Below, piece by piece: positions 1 through 11,585 of a DNA stretch of 64,000 nt; position 1 is the stretch's first letter; every line of letters starts with the position of its first letter. The position numbers and the translations under genes are program-made. Source of the stretch: Corylus avellana (Eukaryota; Streptophyta; Magnoliopsida; Fagales; Betulaceae); assembly GCF_901000735.1 (NCBI RefSeq), contig NC_081548.1, positions 8,245,468-8,309,467 of the forward strand, in the 5' to 3' direction. Under the pieces are notes generated by a model, which did not search any database, was not told where the DNA came from, and saw nothing but the letters and a program-made list of their open reading frames with translations.

Positions 1-2366
1 AAAGCCCATGAACCATGGCCACCATTATCAACATCATCATGAAGCAAACTGATCATTCACTACTCTTTGCGGTGTTCAGATCACAATATTTCTCTCTTCT
101 TTTCTTCTGGGAAAAGTATAAAAAAATCTCTTTAACTAACCACGGTTTTTTTTTTATTTAAAAAAAAATAATATGAGTGTGAGTGTTGAGTCTCATGATG
201 AGAAAGTAAAAAAAAAAAAAAAAAAAACTTAATATGCATAAGTGAACGTAAGCCTATTAGCTTAGGTTTTTGGGCTAGAACAGTGTTCAAATATGTATAC
301 CAATGTCCCTCTCAAGGCTTGCAAAAAGACCAAAATAACTATAAATTTTTGTAAAAAAGACAAGAATACCCCTATAAATTCCAAAACAAATAATAATAAT
401 AATTTTTTTCTTTAAAAGAATGATTTTTTTTTTTTTTAAACTGCCACTCCTTTTTTTATTTTTAAAATTTTTAGTTTTAGTTTTTATTATGGGTATTTCA
501 GTCATTAGGGGGCTCATTGACAATTTTTCGAAGTTTTGGGGGGGGGGGAGGGAGGGGGGAGGGAGACATTGTCAATTTGGTAGTAATTTGGGCGGTACAT
601 GGACTTTTCCCAAAATTAATAAAGCACAAAACTTTTTATTTAAACCAAAAAAAAAAAAAAAAACCAAGGGTGGATACATACAAAAAATAAAGTTTGGTGC
701 TTCATAGCTTGAAATTAAATTAAATTGGTCTAGAATTCAAAAAATAGGATAAATGTAAAATTAGACCATATAGGTGGCCTAAATTACAAATCGCTTTATG
801 TCGTATGAAAGTGAACTTAGAGGTCCTTAGAATATGCAAAAAAAAAAAAACAATTTAGTCCATATAGTCAAATTCTATTAAAACATTTGACGAAAATTAT
901 GTTAGATGTCACGTGAATGCTAATAAAATGGTGACACATGTCACTCTTAATAAAAAAATATAAATATATTAAACTAAAATTTAATTTTCTGATTTTTTTT
1001 AATAAAAAAAAAAAGAAAAAAGGAAAGGGGGTGGCAGCACTACTTCGATGCTTCCAGAGACAAATGTATAATGTAGTAACTAGTAAGTTGGTCCAGAATT
1101 CTACTGCTGGGAAAGAATTGGTCCAAACTTCTATATGAAAAACTGCATTCTCCTCATCTGCACTCATGAAAACAATATGGATTTTGGCGAAAGAAGTATG
1201 ACATTTTAATTCATGGGTTTGGGACATTACGGGCATATGAATTTTTTGAGAGGTCCAATGCATTCTTAAAAATTATGGAATGTTTTTGATGGGTCCAGGC
1301 ATTCAAATTCTGGAATTGGTTTATGTGTTATGTGTGGAGGCCAAAGCAAAAAAATTGTTGGACTACTTTCTTTTGGGCCAGGGCCAAGCTAAAATGTGTA
1401 GTCTCAAGTGCAAATTTTGAAAGTATATTTAATAAAAAATTGCAAAACCGGGGGTTGTTATGGTCCACCCCGATCTATGCATATGTTCGTCTCTGTTGAC
1501 GTAGCAGGCAATTAAATTTTGCTAAAGCTATTGAAAAACCTTGCATACAAAAAGAAGTTACAGCACTAGGCGTGCGAGTGGGTGTGCCTCACAGGCTTGT
1601 TAGGCTTTAGATTTTGGTCTCATTCAATGTTCAAAATTTTACTTGTAATTTCTTTATCGCCCAAGTGTTTTGGTGTGAAAAGATGAGTCCTTGTGTGTTC
1701 CATTGAAATTTGGCATGTAAACATTACTTGGTAGTCATCTGGATGTCATCTAGGTTTCATGACGGGTTTCTAACGTCCCTAGATAGTTTATTGTATCATT
1801 AGGGTGTTTTTATGGGGTTCTAACATCTCTAGACTTTTTAGTGTTCAAAGGGTGTGGAGCCCTTTCAAGGGGATTTTGGGAAGAAAAATATAAAAGTGTT
1901 TAATTTGACACAAGATGGTAGTATGTGTGGTCTCAATGTCACATTTTAAAGTTTGGTGGCGTAATTGTAAAATAGGTGTTTGTTCGGGGGGCCAATGTAT
2001 ATATATTTTTCCATTTTGTATAAATAAGGATCATTTGTATTGTAATTAAAGCACAATGTAGCCCTATAGCGCTCTATCCTAGTGGTGGACATAAATGTCT
2101 TAACACCGAACCAACTGCAAAATATAGTCTAAATTTCTCTATTTATTCCACTTTATATTTAATTCTCCATTGCATATGAATTTCATCAATTATTACAACC
2201 AACCAATTTGCTTCATAGCTTGAAATTAAATTAATTTTTTTTTAAAAATTTTTTTTAACTATCTAAATTTAATTTTATCATATATTTTTTTTTTCATAAA
2301 TAACTTAAAATTAAATTTAAACTGTTAAAAAGGTAATCACCTAATCCAAATATAGAGTGCTCAAAT
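1..2366. repeat. Segmental duplication A, copy 1 (non-coding part)
   Basis: This AT-rich stretch is nearly identical to 20651 onward (offset 20650), including homopolymer runs such as the G-run near 540. The match runs to about 2722, inside the glycosyltransferase pseudogene, and ends at 23370 in the other copy. Differences seen by eye are few: single substitutions, a 5-base indel near 1245, and small indels near 1590, 2100 and 2245-2290. I see no convincing gene here; the short open frames are low-complexity. A stretch near 1980-2105 has the look of an LTR promoter and leader (TATAAATA, then a CA-ending tract), but I could not find matching target duplications. Confidence 0.85.
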
Positions 2367-3589
2367 TCAATGATGGATGGCATTCCCAAGAGGAAGCTGG
2401 TGAATTAGCTCATCCAAGCACTTGTAAGAAGACCCACCAACCTGGACTGCTCTCTTTTGCCAATTTCCCCAACTCAATTGCTTTCTCTCTTGCCTTCTTC
2501 CCTCTCCTTCCTCCCATCAACTCTTTCACCGCTTCACAAATCACTTCCCGCCTCACAACCTTCCAGTTCCGGCCCACCGCCGGAACCCCGAGCGCCGGCT
2601 TGACCTCCTTCACCAAGAACTTGGCATTCAGGTGCTGCTCATTTTGCATGGGCCACGCCAATATTGGAACCCCCATCGACAGGCTCTCCAACACCGAATT
2701 CCATCCATAATGGCTCAAAAACCCGCCAATAGCTCGGTGGCCCAGCTCCACCCATTCTTTAGTAATCAGTCCTCTCCCTATGATCGGTGGGTCCCAAGTC
2801 TTTGATCGTACGACCCAGATGTAATTTTCTCCGGATTGTTCCAGGCTATAAGCCAATTCATCAAGCTGGGTGTCTGACAAATCCGCCTGGGACCCGAATG
2901 CCACATATATCACTGATTTTTCTTCTTGCTCATGCAGCTTTAAAAAACTGTCAATTTCCTCATAATAATTTCCCCCTCCCTCCATTTGATCATCATACAA
3001 AAATAATGGACCGATGCACCATGCCCTTGTACTCTCATTCCCGTACAAACACTCCAATGGAGCAACATGGTCTTTTTCTAGCTCGATAAAGCTATTAACA
3101 ATCACACCCCAGCTTCCCAAATCAGATTTCTCAGCCTCCACAAAGAACTCTGACAAGCAACTATCCATCTGCCTAAGGGAATCAGGCAAATCCGCCGTTG
3201 TGAGCGGAAATCGAAGCTGCATTAGTCCTGTTATGTGGACATGTTCCGTGTCGGACGACGACTTCGTCAAACACTTGTTGGGGTTTTGGTGGATGGATAA
3301 TGATTTCTTCACCGCCATTGCAAACACCCCCATCCCATGAAAAACCAGCCGGGGCATTCCCAAAGCCCTACAGGATCCGTTGGTCCACCCCAAGAAAGTG
3401 TCGGAAATAACACAACATGGTGGGTCCGGAAGCTTGGACATGTCTCTGAGAGCCTGCTCGAAAGGTGATTGGAGCTGTTTTGTTGCAGCGAGGAATGGGA
3501 GGAGCTGGTCGGCAGGGCCGGCTCAACATATTTTGGGGCCTTAGGCAAAACTTTGAAATTAGGCCTAATTTTCAATTTTTTTTTAAGTA

Positions 3590-3622
<33 letters not shown>

Positions 3623-3793
3623 TTGTAGCAATAGATTTAGATACATCAATAACATTTTCATTATCTTCTAATTCTTTTTGACGAGTTTCTTGTTCATTTA
3701 TGAGTTTTTCACCTAAATTATCCTCAATATTTTGTTTATTACTAATAACAAATTTATTTAGAGCTCATCTTTGAGATTCAATCAATTTGTCTA

Positions 3794-3825
<32 letters not shown>

Positions 3826-4892
3826 TCATATCCAGATGCATATTTTCGAGTAGACATGTTTAATTAAAAATACTAACAAATTAAACAAACACGATTTATC
3901 AAAAAAAAATTATGACTATAATAAAATAAATGACAAAAATAGAACAATAAAACCTGATTTGGCAAAGGAATTATGAAGCAGTTCTTGGAGATAGGACAAG
4001 AGACTTAGTCACTCGGAGTCGGAGAGGAAGAGAAAATGATGAGATAGGCAGAGAAGAAAAACTCAGACAAGAGCAAGTAAAGAGAAGAGGTAAAGTGGCA
4101 AATATAGAGACTGATATTTAAAATGCCTATGGTTGACAGCAGTTTATATTTTTGGCTCTTGGCTTTCCCTAGATAGCTAAATAATAAATAGAAAATAAAT
4201 GGTAATATTTTATTTCTAACGTTTATATTTTCTCATCAAAAACAAAAAATTTCTAGAAAGAGGCCAAGAGGATGAGTGAATCATGTAGGCATGTACTGTA
4301 GCATCAGGTGTGTACTGTAGCGTCAGGAGCTCTAGGGAATTGGCGTAATGATGTATAAGACTTTAATACTTTGTCCTTTTTTAATTTATTTTTAAAATTT
4401 ATAGTGGGCTTATTAATTGGGGTCTTATTAAATTGAGGCCTTAAATTTTGATAAAAAATATTTTTAGGCCCTATTAAAAAAAATTTGGGCCTTCAATTTT
4501 TTTTTTTGTCCAAAATAATTTTTTTTTTTTTTTTTAAATTTCTTTTAACTCAAAATTTTTTTTTTGGCCTTATTAAATTGGGGGCCCTAGGCGAGGAGGG
4601 CCTAACTCGCCTAGGGCCTGAGCCGGCCCTGCTGGTTGGGGGAGAGAAGGTGGGAGGTGTTTTAGCAGCCTTTGGGGAGTTGGTGGGCATGGGGGAATGG
4701 GATTTCTCTGAGATGGATGTTGTTGTTTGAGGATTGTGAAACGTAGGAGATGACGAAGGAGGAGTTTGAAGGGGTGGTTATGATTGTTATCTTGAGCCCT
4801 CGGAAGCTGAGGGCCTTTGAAAGGTCCAGCATAGGAATGGAGTGGCATTGAGCCATGAAGGGGAAGATGACGACGTGGGGTTTGGATGCCAT
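2367..4892 (-). pseudogene. Family-1 UDP-glycosyltransferase pseudogene, split by a hAT insertion
   Basis: Plant UGTs transfer a sugar from a UDP-sugar to small molecules in the cytosol. The N-terminal part starts with MASKPHVVIFPFMAQ at 4892 and shows the usual N-terminal acceptor-domain pattern. The body resumes at about 3504 and runs to the C-terminal PSPG region, where GHRAIGGFLSH.GWNS and GVPILAWPMQNEQ are visible. Damage seen: a TAA stop about 77 codons in (near 4662), a 1.1-kb hAT element at 3513-4631, an in-frame deletion at the start of the PSPG box (the usual W-x-x-Q segment is lost), Cys to Tyr in the HCGW motif, and one extra T near 2455 that shifts the last 30 codons relative to the copy at 23004. 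Intact relatives are about 450-480 residues. It resembles UGT90/UGT92-like enzymes by eye, but that subfamily call is weak. Confidence 0.88.
3513..4631 (-). mobile_element. Truncated hAT element inserted in the UGT gene
   Basis: The element starts CAGGGCCGGCTCA and ends TGAGCCGGCCCTG, perfect 13-bp terminal inverted repeats of hAT type. It is flanked by 8-bp target duplications CTGGTCGG (3505-3512) and CTGGTTGG (4632-4639), differing at one base. Inside, on the minus strand from 3857, is the start of a TTF-zinc-finger hAT transposase (MSTRKYASGYEKLKK). It continues after a poly-A run into a charged segment with one stop, reaching about 3600. The catalytic part is missing, so the element is non-autonomous. 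The one-base mismatch between the target copies suggests it is not very recent. Confidence 0.9.
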
Positions 4893-5454
4893 TTCTAGCT
4901 TTTTCCTCTTTTTTCCTTCTTTTTTCTTTCTAAATGAGAAAGACATCCTCGTATATATCGCATTTGTTTTTGCATGTGGAAAAGAGAAAATAAATAATAA
5001 CAATTGAGAAATTGCTTGTTCTTTGACATCCATATTGATTGCAGATAAATTATTAATTGGACATAAATTTTCTCTATTTAAAATAGTGCTAAGTGTCTAT
5101 AAATATTTAAAAGACACATTAAATTCTTAACGTCATTAATAGAAGTTTACTAACTTAGACTAAATTTAATGTATCTTTTAAATATTTATAAACACTTGAC
5201 ACTAATTTAAATGAGTTTGATGATATTTCCTTCAGATTGGTTTATGAATAACTTTTGTCCTTATTAATGAATGACAGAAAATGTTAAGTTATCTGTCATG
5301 CATACATGTAAATATATATTAATCAACCATTTTGACGCCTGATCCGTCAAACCGCCCGGTTCAGGGCAGATTCAGTAATTTCAACCATTCTGGCTCGTTT
5401 CAGCCCCAAATTCATTCGTTCAAAAACCATTGGAAAGCTTATTCGAAGGGCTAC
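4893..5454 (+). other. UGT upstream flank and left half of an interrupted reading frame
   Basis: The first part is the AT-rich upstream region of the UGT pseudogene, with no clear promoter element. From about 5320 a plus-strand frame rich in Asn, Ser and Phe runs without a stop into the retrotransposon at 5455. It continues in the same frame at 13158 once the element and one GCTAC copy are ignored. The protein is not recognised. An in-frame stop lies just upstream (near 5318), so this may be a decayed fragment of a larger gene or of another element. Confidence 0.5.
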
Positions 5455-7004
5455 TGATAAGCACCGAATGTTGTACATTCAAGCCCCTTAATTTGCATAT
5501 GTTAATTCCTTAGCGTTGTTATTTGTTTGATTTTGTTTTGTTTTTATGTTTTCAGGTTATAAATAAAGATGCAATTAATTCCATTCATTTTGGGCTTAAA
5601 AGCACACTTTGAGAAGACCTAGAAGATATGATTAAGCTTAACCAATCATGGTTAAATTTAATCAAATAAAGGAAATGATTAATTCGGAATTTCTCAAATT
5701 GGAGTCAAAATCGGATTTGATTCAATTTGGGATTCTGCATACGTCTCGGTATTTTGGCCATAACTTTCAGCTCAAATATCCGATTGAGGTGATTCAAGCG
5801 GCACTGGAAAGCTAACTCAAATTTCTACAAATCATTGTGAAATAGCATTTTCCTAATTCGGAGCGCCGCATTGCCAAAATCGCCCCGCAAGATAGGAACG
5901 CAATTCTGGGCGAATCCTATTCCGATTTGGACTTAGGTTTTCTTTATCCTAATTGAACTTGGACTTAAATCTCCGAAATTTCTAGGTTTCCTAGGGCTTC
6001 TAGGACTGGCTTGCTCCCTATAAATAGACCCTTAACCTTCAAGAGAAGGTGTGCTTAGTTTTAGATACAAAAATCTTCTTGGAGGCTTGACAAGTTGAAG
6101 AGGAGATAATCCATGGCAAGAGGCCATCCTAGCACCCCGATGAGCGGCTAATTCTGTAATAGGGTGTTGATGTAGCCCTATCCAAGCACAATGGTTTGAT
6201 TGTATTTACTTTCTAGATTTTCAATTTATGCATGTTGATTGTATAACTATGAGGATTGCTACAATTGATTTATGTTCTTAATTATTAAATGCAATTGTTC
6301 TTAAATTCCAATATCAATATTTGTGAAATTCTTCTCTTGTCTTAGAAAGTATTTTACTTTTATTGAAATCAAATCATTCTTGTTTTCTGTGATTATGTGG
6401 ATGATAGTTATACAATAGGTTTAATTGACATATGATCAATAGGATTTGATAGGCCATGCCTAGGGAAGACGGATTGTACTATACCCTAGTTTAGTGTAAT
6501 TTAGGTAGACAATCCGTGTCAACCGAAGATGGGTTACACCTATTCATTGATTGTATGTATCCTTTTAAAGAATTTGATAATTTATACCTAGGGAAGACGG
6601 GTCGTACCGCATCTTAGTGGTTAGGTGGACGATCCGTGCCAACCGAAGATAGATTATGCTTATTCTTTAATAAGGTAGTTTCTTGTTTATTTATAACATG
6701 CATAAAATGAATTTCTGGGATTAATTATGATTAGCCATTGTTGTGCGGATAGAGGTGAAGTCAATACCCTAAACTCTCTCTCTTATTTTAAATCTCTTTT
6801 ATTTTCATGCACTTTAGTTTTAAAGAAAATCAAAACAAATCTCTTCTTAATTAAGTTAATTTTAATTTTTTAAATTTTAATAATAAAACCCCTGCAGTCC
6901 TTGAGGTTCGACACCCTCTCTATAGCCGTATCCTACAAAGATTCGTCCTATTGCGAGTGGTTATTTTTATAATTGATATTTTTTGTCACAAAAATAGCAC
7001 ATCA
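5455..7004 (+). repeat. LTR1 (5' LTR)
   Basis: It starts TGATAAGCACCG and ends CACATCA. It is 1550 bp and directly repeated at 10071-11585. A TATAAATA box lies near 6020. The segment just after it (about 6030-6180) is shared with the inverted LTR3 but not with LTR2. The last 1 kb is close to identical in all three LTRs. Confidence 0.92.
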
Positions 7005-7027
7005 ATTTTTGGCGCCGTTGCCGAGGA
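7005..7027 (+). other. Primer-binding site of the LARD-like element
   Basis: The sequence ATTTTTGGCGCCGTTGCCGAGG follows the LTR end directly. The TGGCGCCGTTGCC core is the common plant Gypsy primer-binding site. The first nine bases recur, reversed, at the LTR2/LTR3 junction (11586-11597). Confidence 0.8.
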
Positions 7028-7140
7028 CTGCTTAACGGTTTTATTGTCACAATTTAAGGATTGATTTTAGCTTAATAATTCATTTTTCTGCTAATTTTAA
7101 TTTTGTTTGTGTTTTGTTTTTGTTTTATTTTAGAATTTGC

Positions 7141-7342
7141 AAACAGGTCCGTAGCTGCCTTCACTGTGACTGGGATCGAGCGCAGATCGTGTGCGATCGA
7201 GCGCATGTATGCACTCCACCTTTTGCGCTCGATCCCTCCACTCCTGTGCTCACACCCATCTGCGGCAGTACACTCGAGCGTACTCTGCCATGCGATCGAG
7301 CGCATTAGCAGCAGTCGGCTTCCAAATTTCCAGGGCACCTAA
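7141..7342. repeat. Leader with repeated GATCGAGCGC motif
   Basis: Between the primer-binding site and the gag-like frame, the motif GATCGAGCGC or its complement recurs about five times in 200 bp. A related pair, GATCGAGTGC and GCGCTCGACTCC, sits past the frame near 8694-8725. The stretch is GC-richer than its surroundings. Role unknown. Confidence 0.6.
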
Positions 7343-7410
7343 AGGCCGTTTGTGAGTTTTTATTTTTATTTTTCTGTTGTTATTTTATGTTAATTATATT
7401 AGTTTAGTTC

Positions 7411-8679
7411 ATGTGGGGAGGCATTCCAACACCCCATGGACCATGTTCATATTGCTATAGTCCTTATCATCATATTAGAAATTGTCCTACAGCGGGACAA
7501 TTTTCTAATTATTCTTATGAGCATATGAACAGACCGTTCTCTAGACCGGGGAATGGCCATTATTCTGATTCCTATAGCCCGGCGTGGAGCAACCAGTCTA
7601 ATCTATCGTGGCAAACTCAAGCTCCTGGGAATTATGCTCCACAACGTCATGAACTGTACCATCAGGCATATCCTCAATTCAATGGTCAATCCTATTCTCC
7701 TCCATATCAAGCAAGTCCACAACAGATATACCAAACCGAACCACCTCCTCCGATAGGTTCTGACTTTCAAGAATATCAAGAAGAGCCATCTCCCATCTAC
7801 TGGCCTTCACAACAACAATACCAGGCCGCACCACCTCCCTCAGATTCTAATTTTGAGGCTCGGATACTAAAAATGATAAGTGAGCTAACGGGTGAGAGAA
7901 AGCAGACGGTGAAATCTCAACAGGAACTTTATACTCCTCAATTCTTCGCCGAGATAGACGCCAGGATGGAAGCTCATGTTGAACAAATCATCAACCACCT
8001 TAATAGGATGGAAGAAGAAGAGCTTCAAAGTCACCCGGTGGCCATTCCTGATGAAAACTACATGGAGGAAGAGAGTACTTTGTGTCATGAGCAAGCTATC
8101 ACCACATTGAGGAGTGGAGAGGTGGTCAAAAACCACGTGGAAGAAAGGAAGGAGGAGCCAAAGGAGGAGCAAATTGAGGTCCCACAGGATCTACATCAGG
8201 AAAAAAACAAGGAAGCGAGCACTGAGGCTTCTTCACCATCACCTCCTATTCCTGAGATGCCATATGAGCCTCGAGCCCCTATTCAAGGTAATCTGAAATC
8301 TTCATTTTTAGGGACAGATGACACTATCCCGGTCATTATTTCTTATGACTTACCAAGAGGCCAGGTGGGTAGTCTGTTAGGGCAGTTAGACGAGGAAAAA
8401 GAGACCATCGAGGTAGAAAAACTTCCCAAGTATTCTCCCCATTTTATTCCAATTCATGATTCCTTTTTGGATGAGAAATTGTTTGGAAATACTCAGAAGG
8501 ATCTACCTCGATATGCTGACGTTTGGAATTACCCATTTGTGGGTAAAATTTATTCTCTTTGGTCCAAGAGAAGAAAAGATTGGTACTTCAAATTTAAACT
8601 TAAGGGTCCGAGAATACTGTGCGAATCAAGGATGTGGATTCCGTTGACTTGGCGGATTCCATATATTTTGACTAGATGA
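7411..8679 (+). CDS. Gag-like open reading frame with zinc knuckle (LARD internal)
   Basis: A 422-codon open frame. Near residues 12-25 it has CSYCYSPYHHIRNC, a CX2CX4HX4C zinc knuckle of the type that binds retroelement RNA. Residues about 30-150 are rich in Pro, Gln, Tyr and Ser. A helical segment follows (about 165-210, FAEIDARMEAHVEQIINHL), then a TTLRSG motif (about 230) typical of the end of Athila-type gag, and a Glu/Lys-rich linker. No protease or polymerase follows. The knuckle is at the start rather than the end of the protein, so the frame looks like the C-terminal part of gag kept after loss of the capsid part. It may be translated, but nothing here proves it. Confidence 0.6.
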   Translation: MWGGIPTPHGPCSYCYSPYHHIRNCPTAGQFSNYSYEHMNRPFSRPGNGHYSDSYSPAWSNQSNLSWQTQAPGNYAPQRHELYHQAYPQFNGQSYSPPYQASPQQIYQTEPPPPIGSDFQEYQEEPSPIYWPSQQQYQAAPPPSDSNFEARILKMISELTGERKQTVKSQQELYTPQFFAEIDARMEAHVEQIINHLNRMEEEELQSHPVAIPDENYMEEESTLCHEQAITTLRSGEVVKNHVEERKEEPKEEQIEVPQDLHQEKNKEASTEASSPSPPIPEMPYEPRAPIQGNLKSSFLGTDDTIPVIISYDLPRGQVGSLLGQLDEEKETIEVEKLPKYSPHFIPIHDSFLDEKLFGNTQKDLPRYADVWNYPFVGKIYSLWSKRRKDWYFKFKLKGPRILCESRMWIPLTWRIPYILTR

Positions 8680-10070
8680 GTAAGTTTCATAAGATCGAGT
8701 GCAGGCCCTGTGCGCTCGACTCCTCATTCCACTAGGGCATATGATCTCCATCCAGGTTTATTTTATCCATTGTTGCTTCATTCTTTGTTTATCTTTTTAC
8801 AACAATGTGTGCACTTGATTGGTATTTGGTTGGAGTATCACTTTATTTTTAGGACATGTGTTTTTGCATTCAAGTTTGGGGGTATGATATGCCCACATCT
8901 GCTCATTCAGGTATTTCTGTACTCTTGATCTTATTCTTTAGTTCTATACATACATTGGGGACAATGTATGATTCAAGTTTGGGGGTATGGAAAAACAAAA
9001 CACGGTCCATTTTTGTTGTTATGTCATTCTTAAGTATAGGTTGAGCTTTGATTTTGGTTTAAATTTCATTGATAGGCTTAAAGTTGTGAACACATGATCA
9101 TATGACTTAGGGATTTTGAGTCTTATTACTTACTTTTGGCAACATGAGATGATTCTTGTTTCAATTTAAATCTATCTTGACACTTGCACATGTCTGTGGG
9201 GTATGAATTTTGAGACCAATTATATTTGTTTTCAATGTCTTGAATTCTATTGGGTGACATATTGGGTGAATAACTTTGGCATGCTATAAAAAATAAAAAA
9301 ATAAAAAAAATAAAAATAAAAATCAAGTTTGAATTTTTCACTGAGTAACCGGACCTCTTGCCTCATTAAGCAGTGAGTGTTCGCGTCAAAAAGTGAAATT
9401 TTTTTGGGTTGATTAATAAAATGGCTAGCTTAGCTTCGTAGCCTTTTTGACTCGAGTTAGTAAGTCCTTAGGGTGTCTTTACACCTAGTGCCCTAAAGCC
9501 ATTTGGTTTGGGAGACATTGGCCTAACACTCGATACATGGGTCAACTAGAAAGCTTAAGGGAGCTAAGCATTGCAAAGCCTACAACAAAAAAAAAGACAA
9601 AAAAAAAAAAAATGTATGCCTTGGTTGTTTCATTTGATATGAAGTCCAATAAATTCTGAGATGTTGATTCATTCATACTGGAATTATTTTGAAGCCTCAT
9701 GATTATGTGTTAGTTCACTTTGCACTAATTGAAATTTATGTACCTCAATCTGCCATTTGTAAGTGATTTGACTTATAAATTCCTTGGAATTTTGAAAATG
9801 AAGTTTATAATTTTAAGCCTGCTAATGAATGAGAACCATTATTTTTGTGATGCTTTATCCTTTTGAATAACATAATGATGACAATGTTTGTGGGTATCAT
9901 TCCTAGAAAACCCTCACGAGACTTTACTCGTCCTCTAGGGAATGCCAAGGGGTTTAAAAGGCTTGTTGCATATGCTAAATGCAATCGTACATCCCACGAA
10001 AGATGGACTTATCTTTTTGTTTTTCAGTTTTGTATTGCTAAGGGACTAGCAATATGTAAGTTTGGGGGTG
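8680..10070 (+). other. Non-coding 3' internal region of the LARD-like element
   Basis: No long frame or domain is seen. A CAAGTTTGGGGGTATG-type purine-rich motif occurs at about 8872 and 8972, and a similar tract (TAAGTTTGGGGGTG) ends at 10070 just before LTR2. The last is the likely polypurine tract and the earlier two look like copies of it. Confidence 0.7.
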
Positions 10071-11585
10071 TGATAAGCACCGAATGTTGTACATTCAAGC
10101 CCCTTAATTTGCATATGTTAATTCCTTAGCATTGTTATTTGTTTGATTTTGTTTTGTTTTTATGTTTTCAGGTTATAAATAAAGATGCAATTAATTCCAT
10201 TCATTTTGGGCTTAAAAGCACACTTTGAGAAGACCTAGAAGATATGATTAAGCTTAACCAATCATGGTTAAGTTTAATCAAATAAAGGAAGGGATTAATT
10301 CGGAATTTCTCAAATTGGAGTCAAAATCGGATTGGATTCAATTTTGGATTCTGCATATGTCTCGGTATTTGGGCCATAACTTTCAACTCAAATATCCAAT
10401 TGAGGTGATTCAAGCGGCACTAGAAAGCTAACTCAAATTTATACAAATCATTGTGAAATATCATTTTCCTAATTCGGAGCGCTGCATTGCCAAAATCGCC
10501 CCGCAAGATAGGAACGCAATTCTGGGCGAATCCTATTCCGATTTGGACTTAGGTTTTCTTTATCCTAATTGGACTTGGACTTAAATCTCCGAAATTTATA
10601 GGATTACTAGGGCTTCTAGGACTCTCCTAAGCCCTATAAATAGGCCTCTAAGCATTGAGAAAAAACACACCGCCTCTTAGAGCAAAATTCAGTAAATTGT
10701 CTTTGTAGCTTAGGAGATCATGAGTGGCTAAACCCCTTCATGGGGTGTTGATGTAACCCTATTCAAGCATAATGGTTTGATTGTATTTAATTTCTAGATT
10801 TTTAATTTATGCATGTTGATTGTATAACTATGAGGATTGCTACAATTGATTTATGTTCTTCATATTAAATGCAATTGTTCTTCAATTTCAATATCAATAT
10901 TTGTGAAATTCTGCTCTTGTCTTAGAAAGTATTTTACTTTTATTGAAATCAAATCATTCTTGTTTTCTGTGATTATGAGGATGATGGTTATACAATGGGT
11001 TTAATTGACATATGATCAATAGGATTTGATAGGCCATGCTTAGGGAAGACGGATTGTACTACACCCTAGTTTAGTGTAATTTAGGTAGACAGTCCGTGCC
11101 AACCGAAGATGGGTTACACTTATTCATTGATTGTATGTATCCTATTAAACAATTTGATAATTTATACCTAGGAAAGACGGGTCGTACCGCATCTTAGTGG
11201 TTAGGTGGACGATCCGTGCCAACCGAAGATAGATTATGCTTATTCTTTAATAAGGTAGTTTCTTGTTTATTTATAACATGCATAAAATGAATTTCTGGGA
11301 TTAATTATGATTAGCCATTGTTGTGCGGATAGAGGTGAAGTCAATACCCTACACTCTCTCTCTTATTTTTAATCTCTTTTATTGTCATGCACTTTAGTTT
11401 TTAAAGAAAATCAAATCAATTCTCCTTTTTAATTAAGTTAATTTTGATCTTTTAAATTCTGATAATTAAACCCCTGCAGTCCTTGAGGTTCGACACCCTC
11501 TCTATAGCCGTATCCTACAAAGATTCGTCCTATTGCGAGTGGTAATTTTATTATTGATATTTTTGGTCACAAAAATACCACATCA
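10071..11585 (+). repeat. LTR2 (3' LTR, diverged leader)
   Basis: 1515 bp, starting TGATAAGCACCG and ending CCACATCA. It matches LTR1 through most of its length. About 10640-10740, just past the TATAAATA box, is a different sequence from the matching parts of LTR1 and LTR3. Confidence 0.92.

Noticed and set aside
287..707. Open frames of 78-95 codons on both strands, identical at 20937-21357
   Set aside because: They are made of A/T and G homopolymer runs and show no domain; identity comes from the segmental duplication.
868..1263. 131-codon minus-strand frame, similar one at 21518-21961
   Set aside because: The two copies differ by an indel that changes the N-terminus, the sequence is low-complexity, and nothing is recognised.
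1980..2105. Solo LTR in duplication block A
   Set aside because: Promoter-like features exist, but I could not pair TG and CA ends with a 5-bp duplication.
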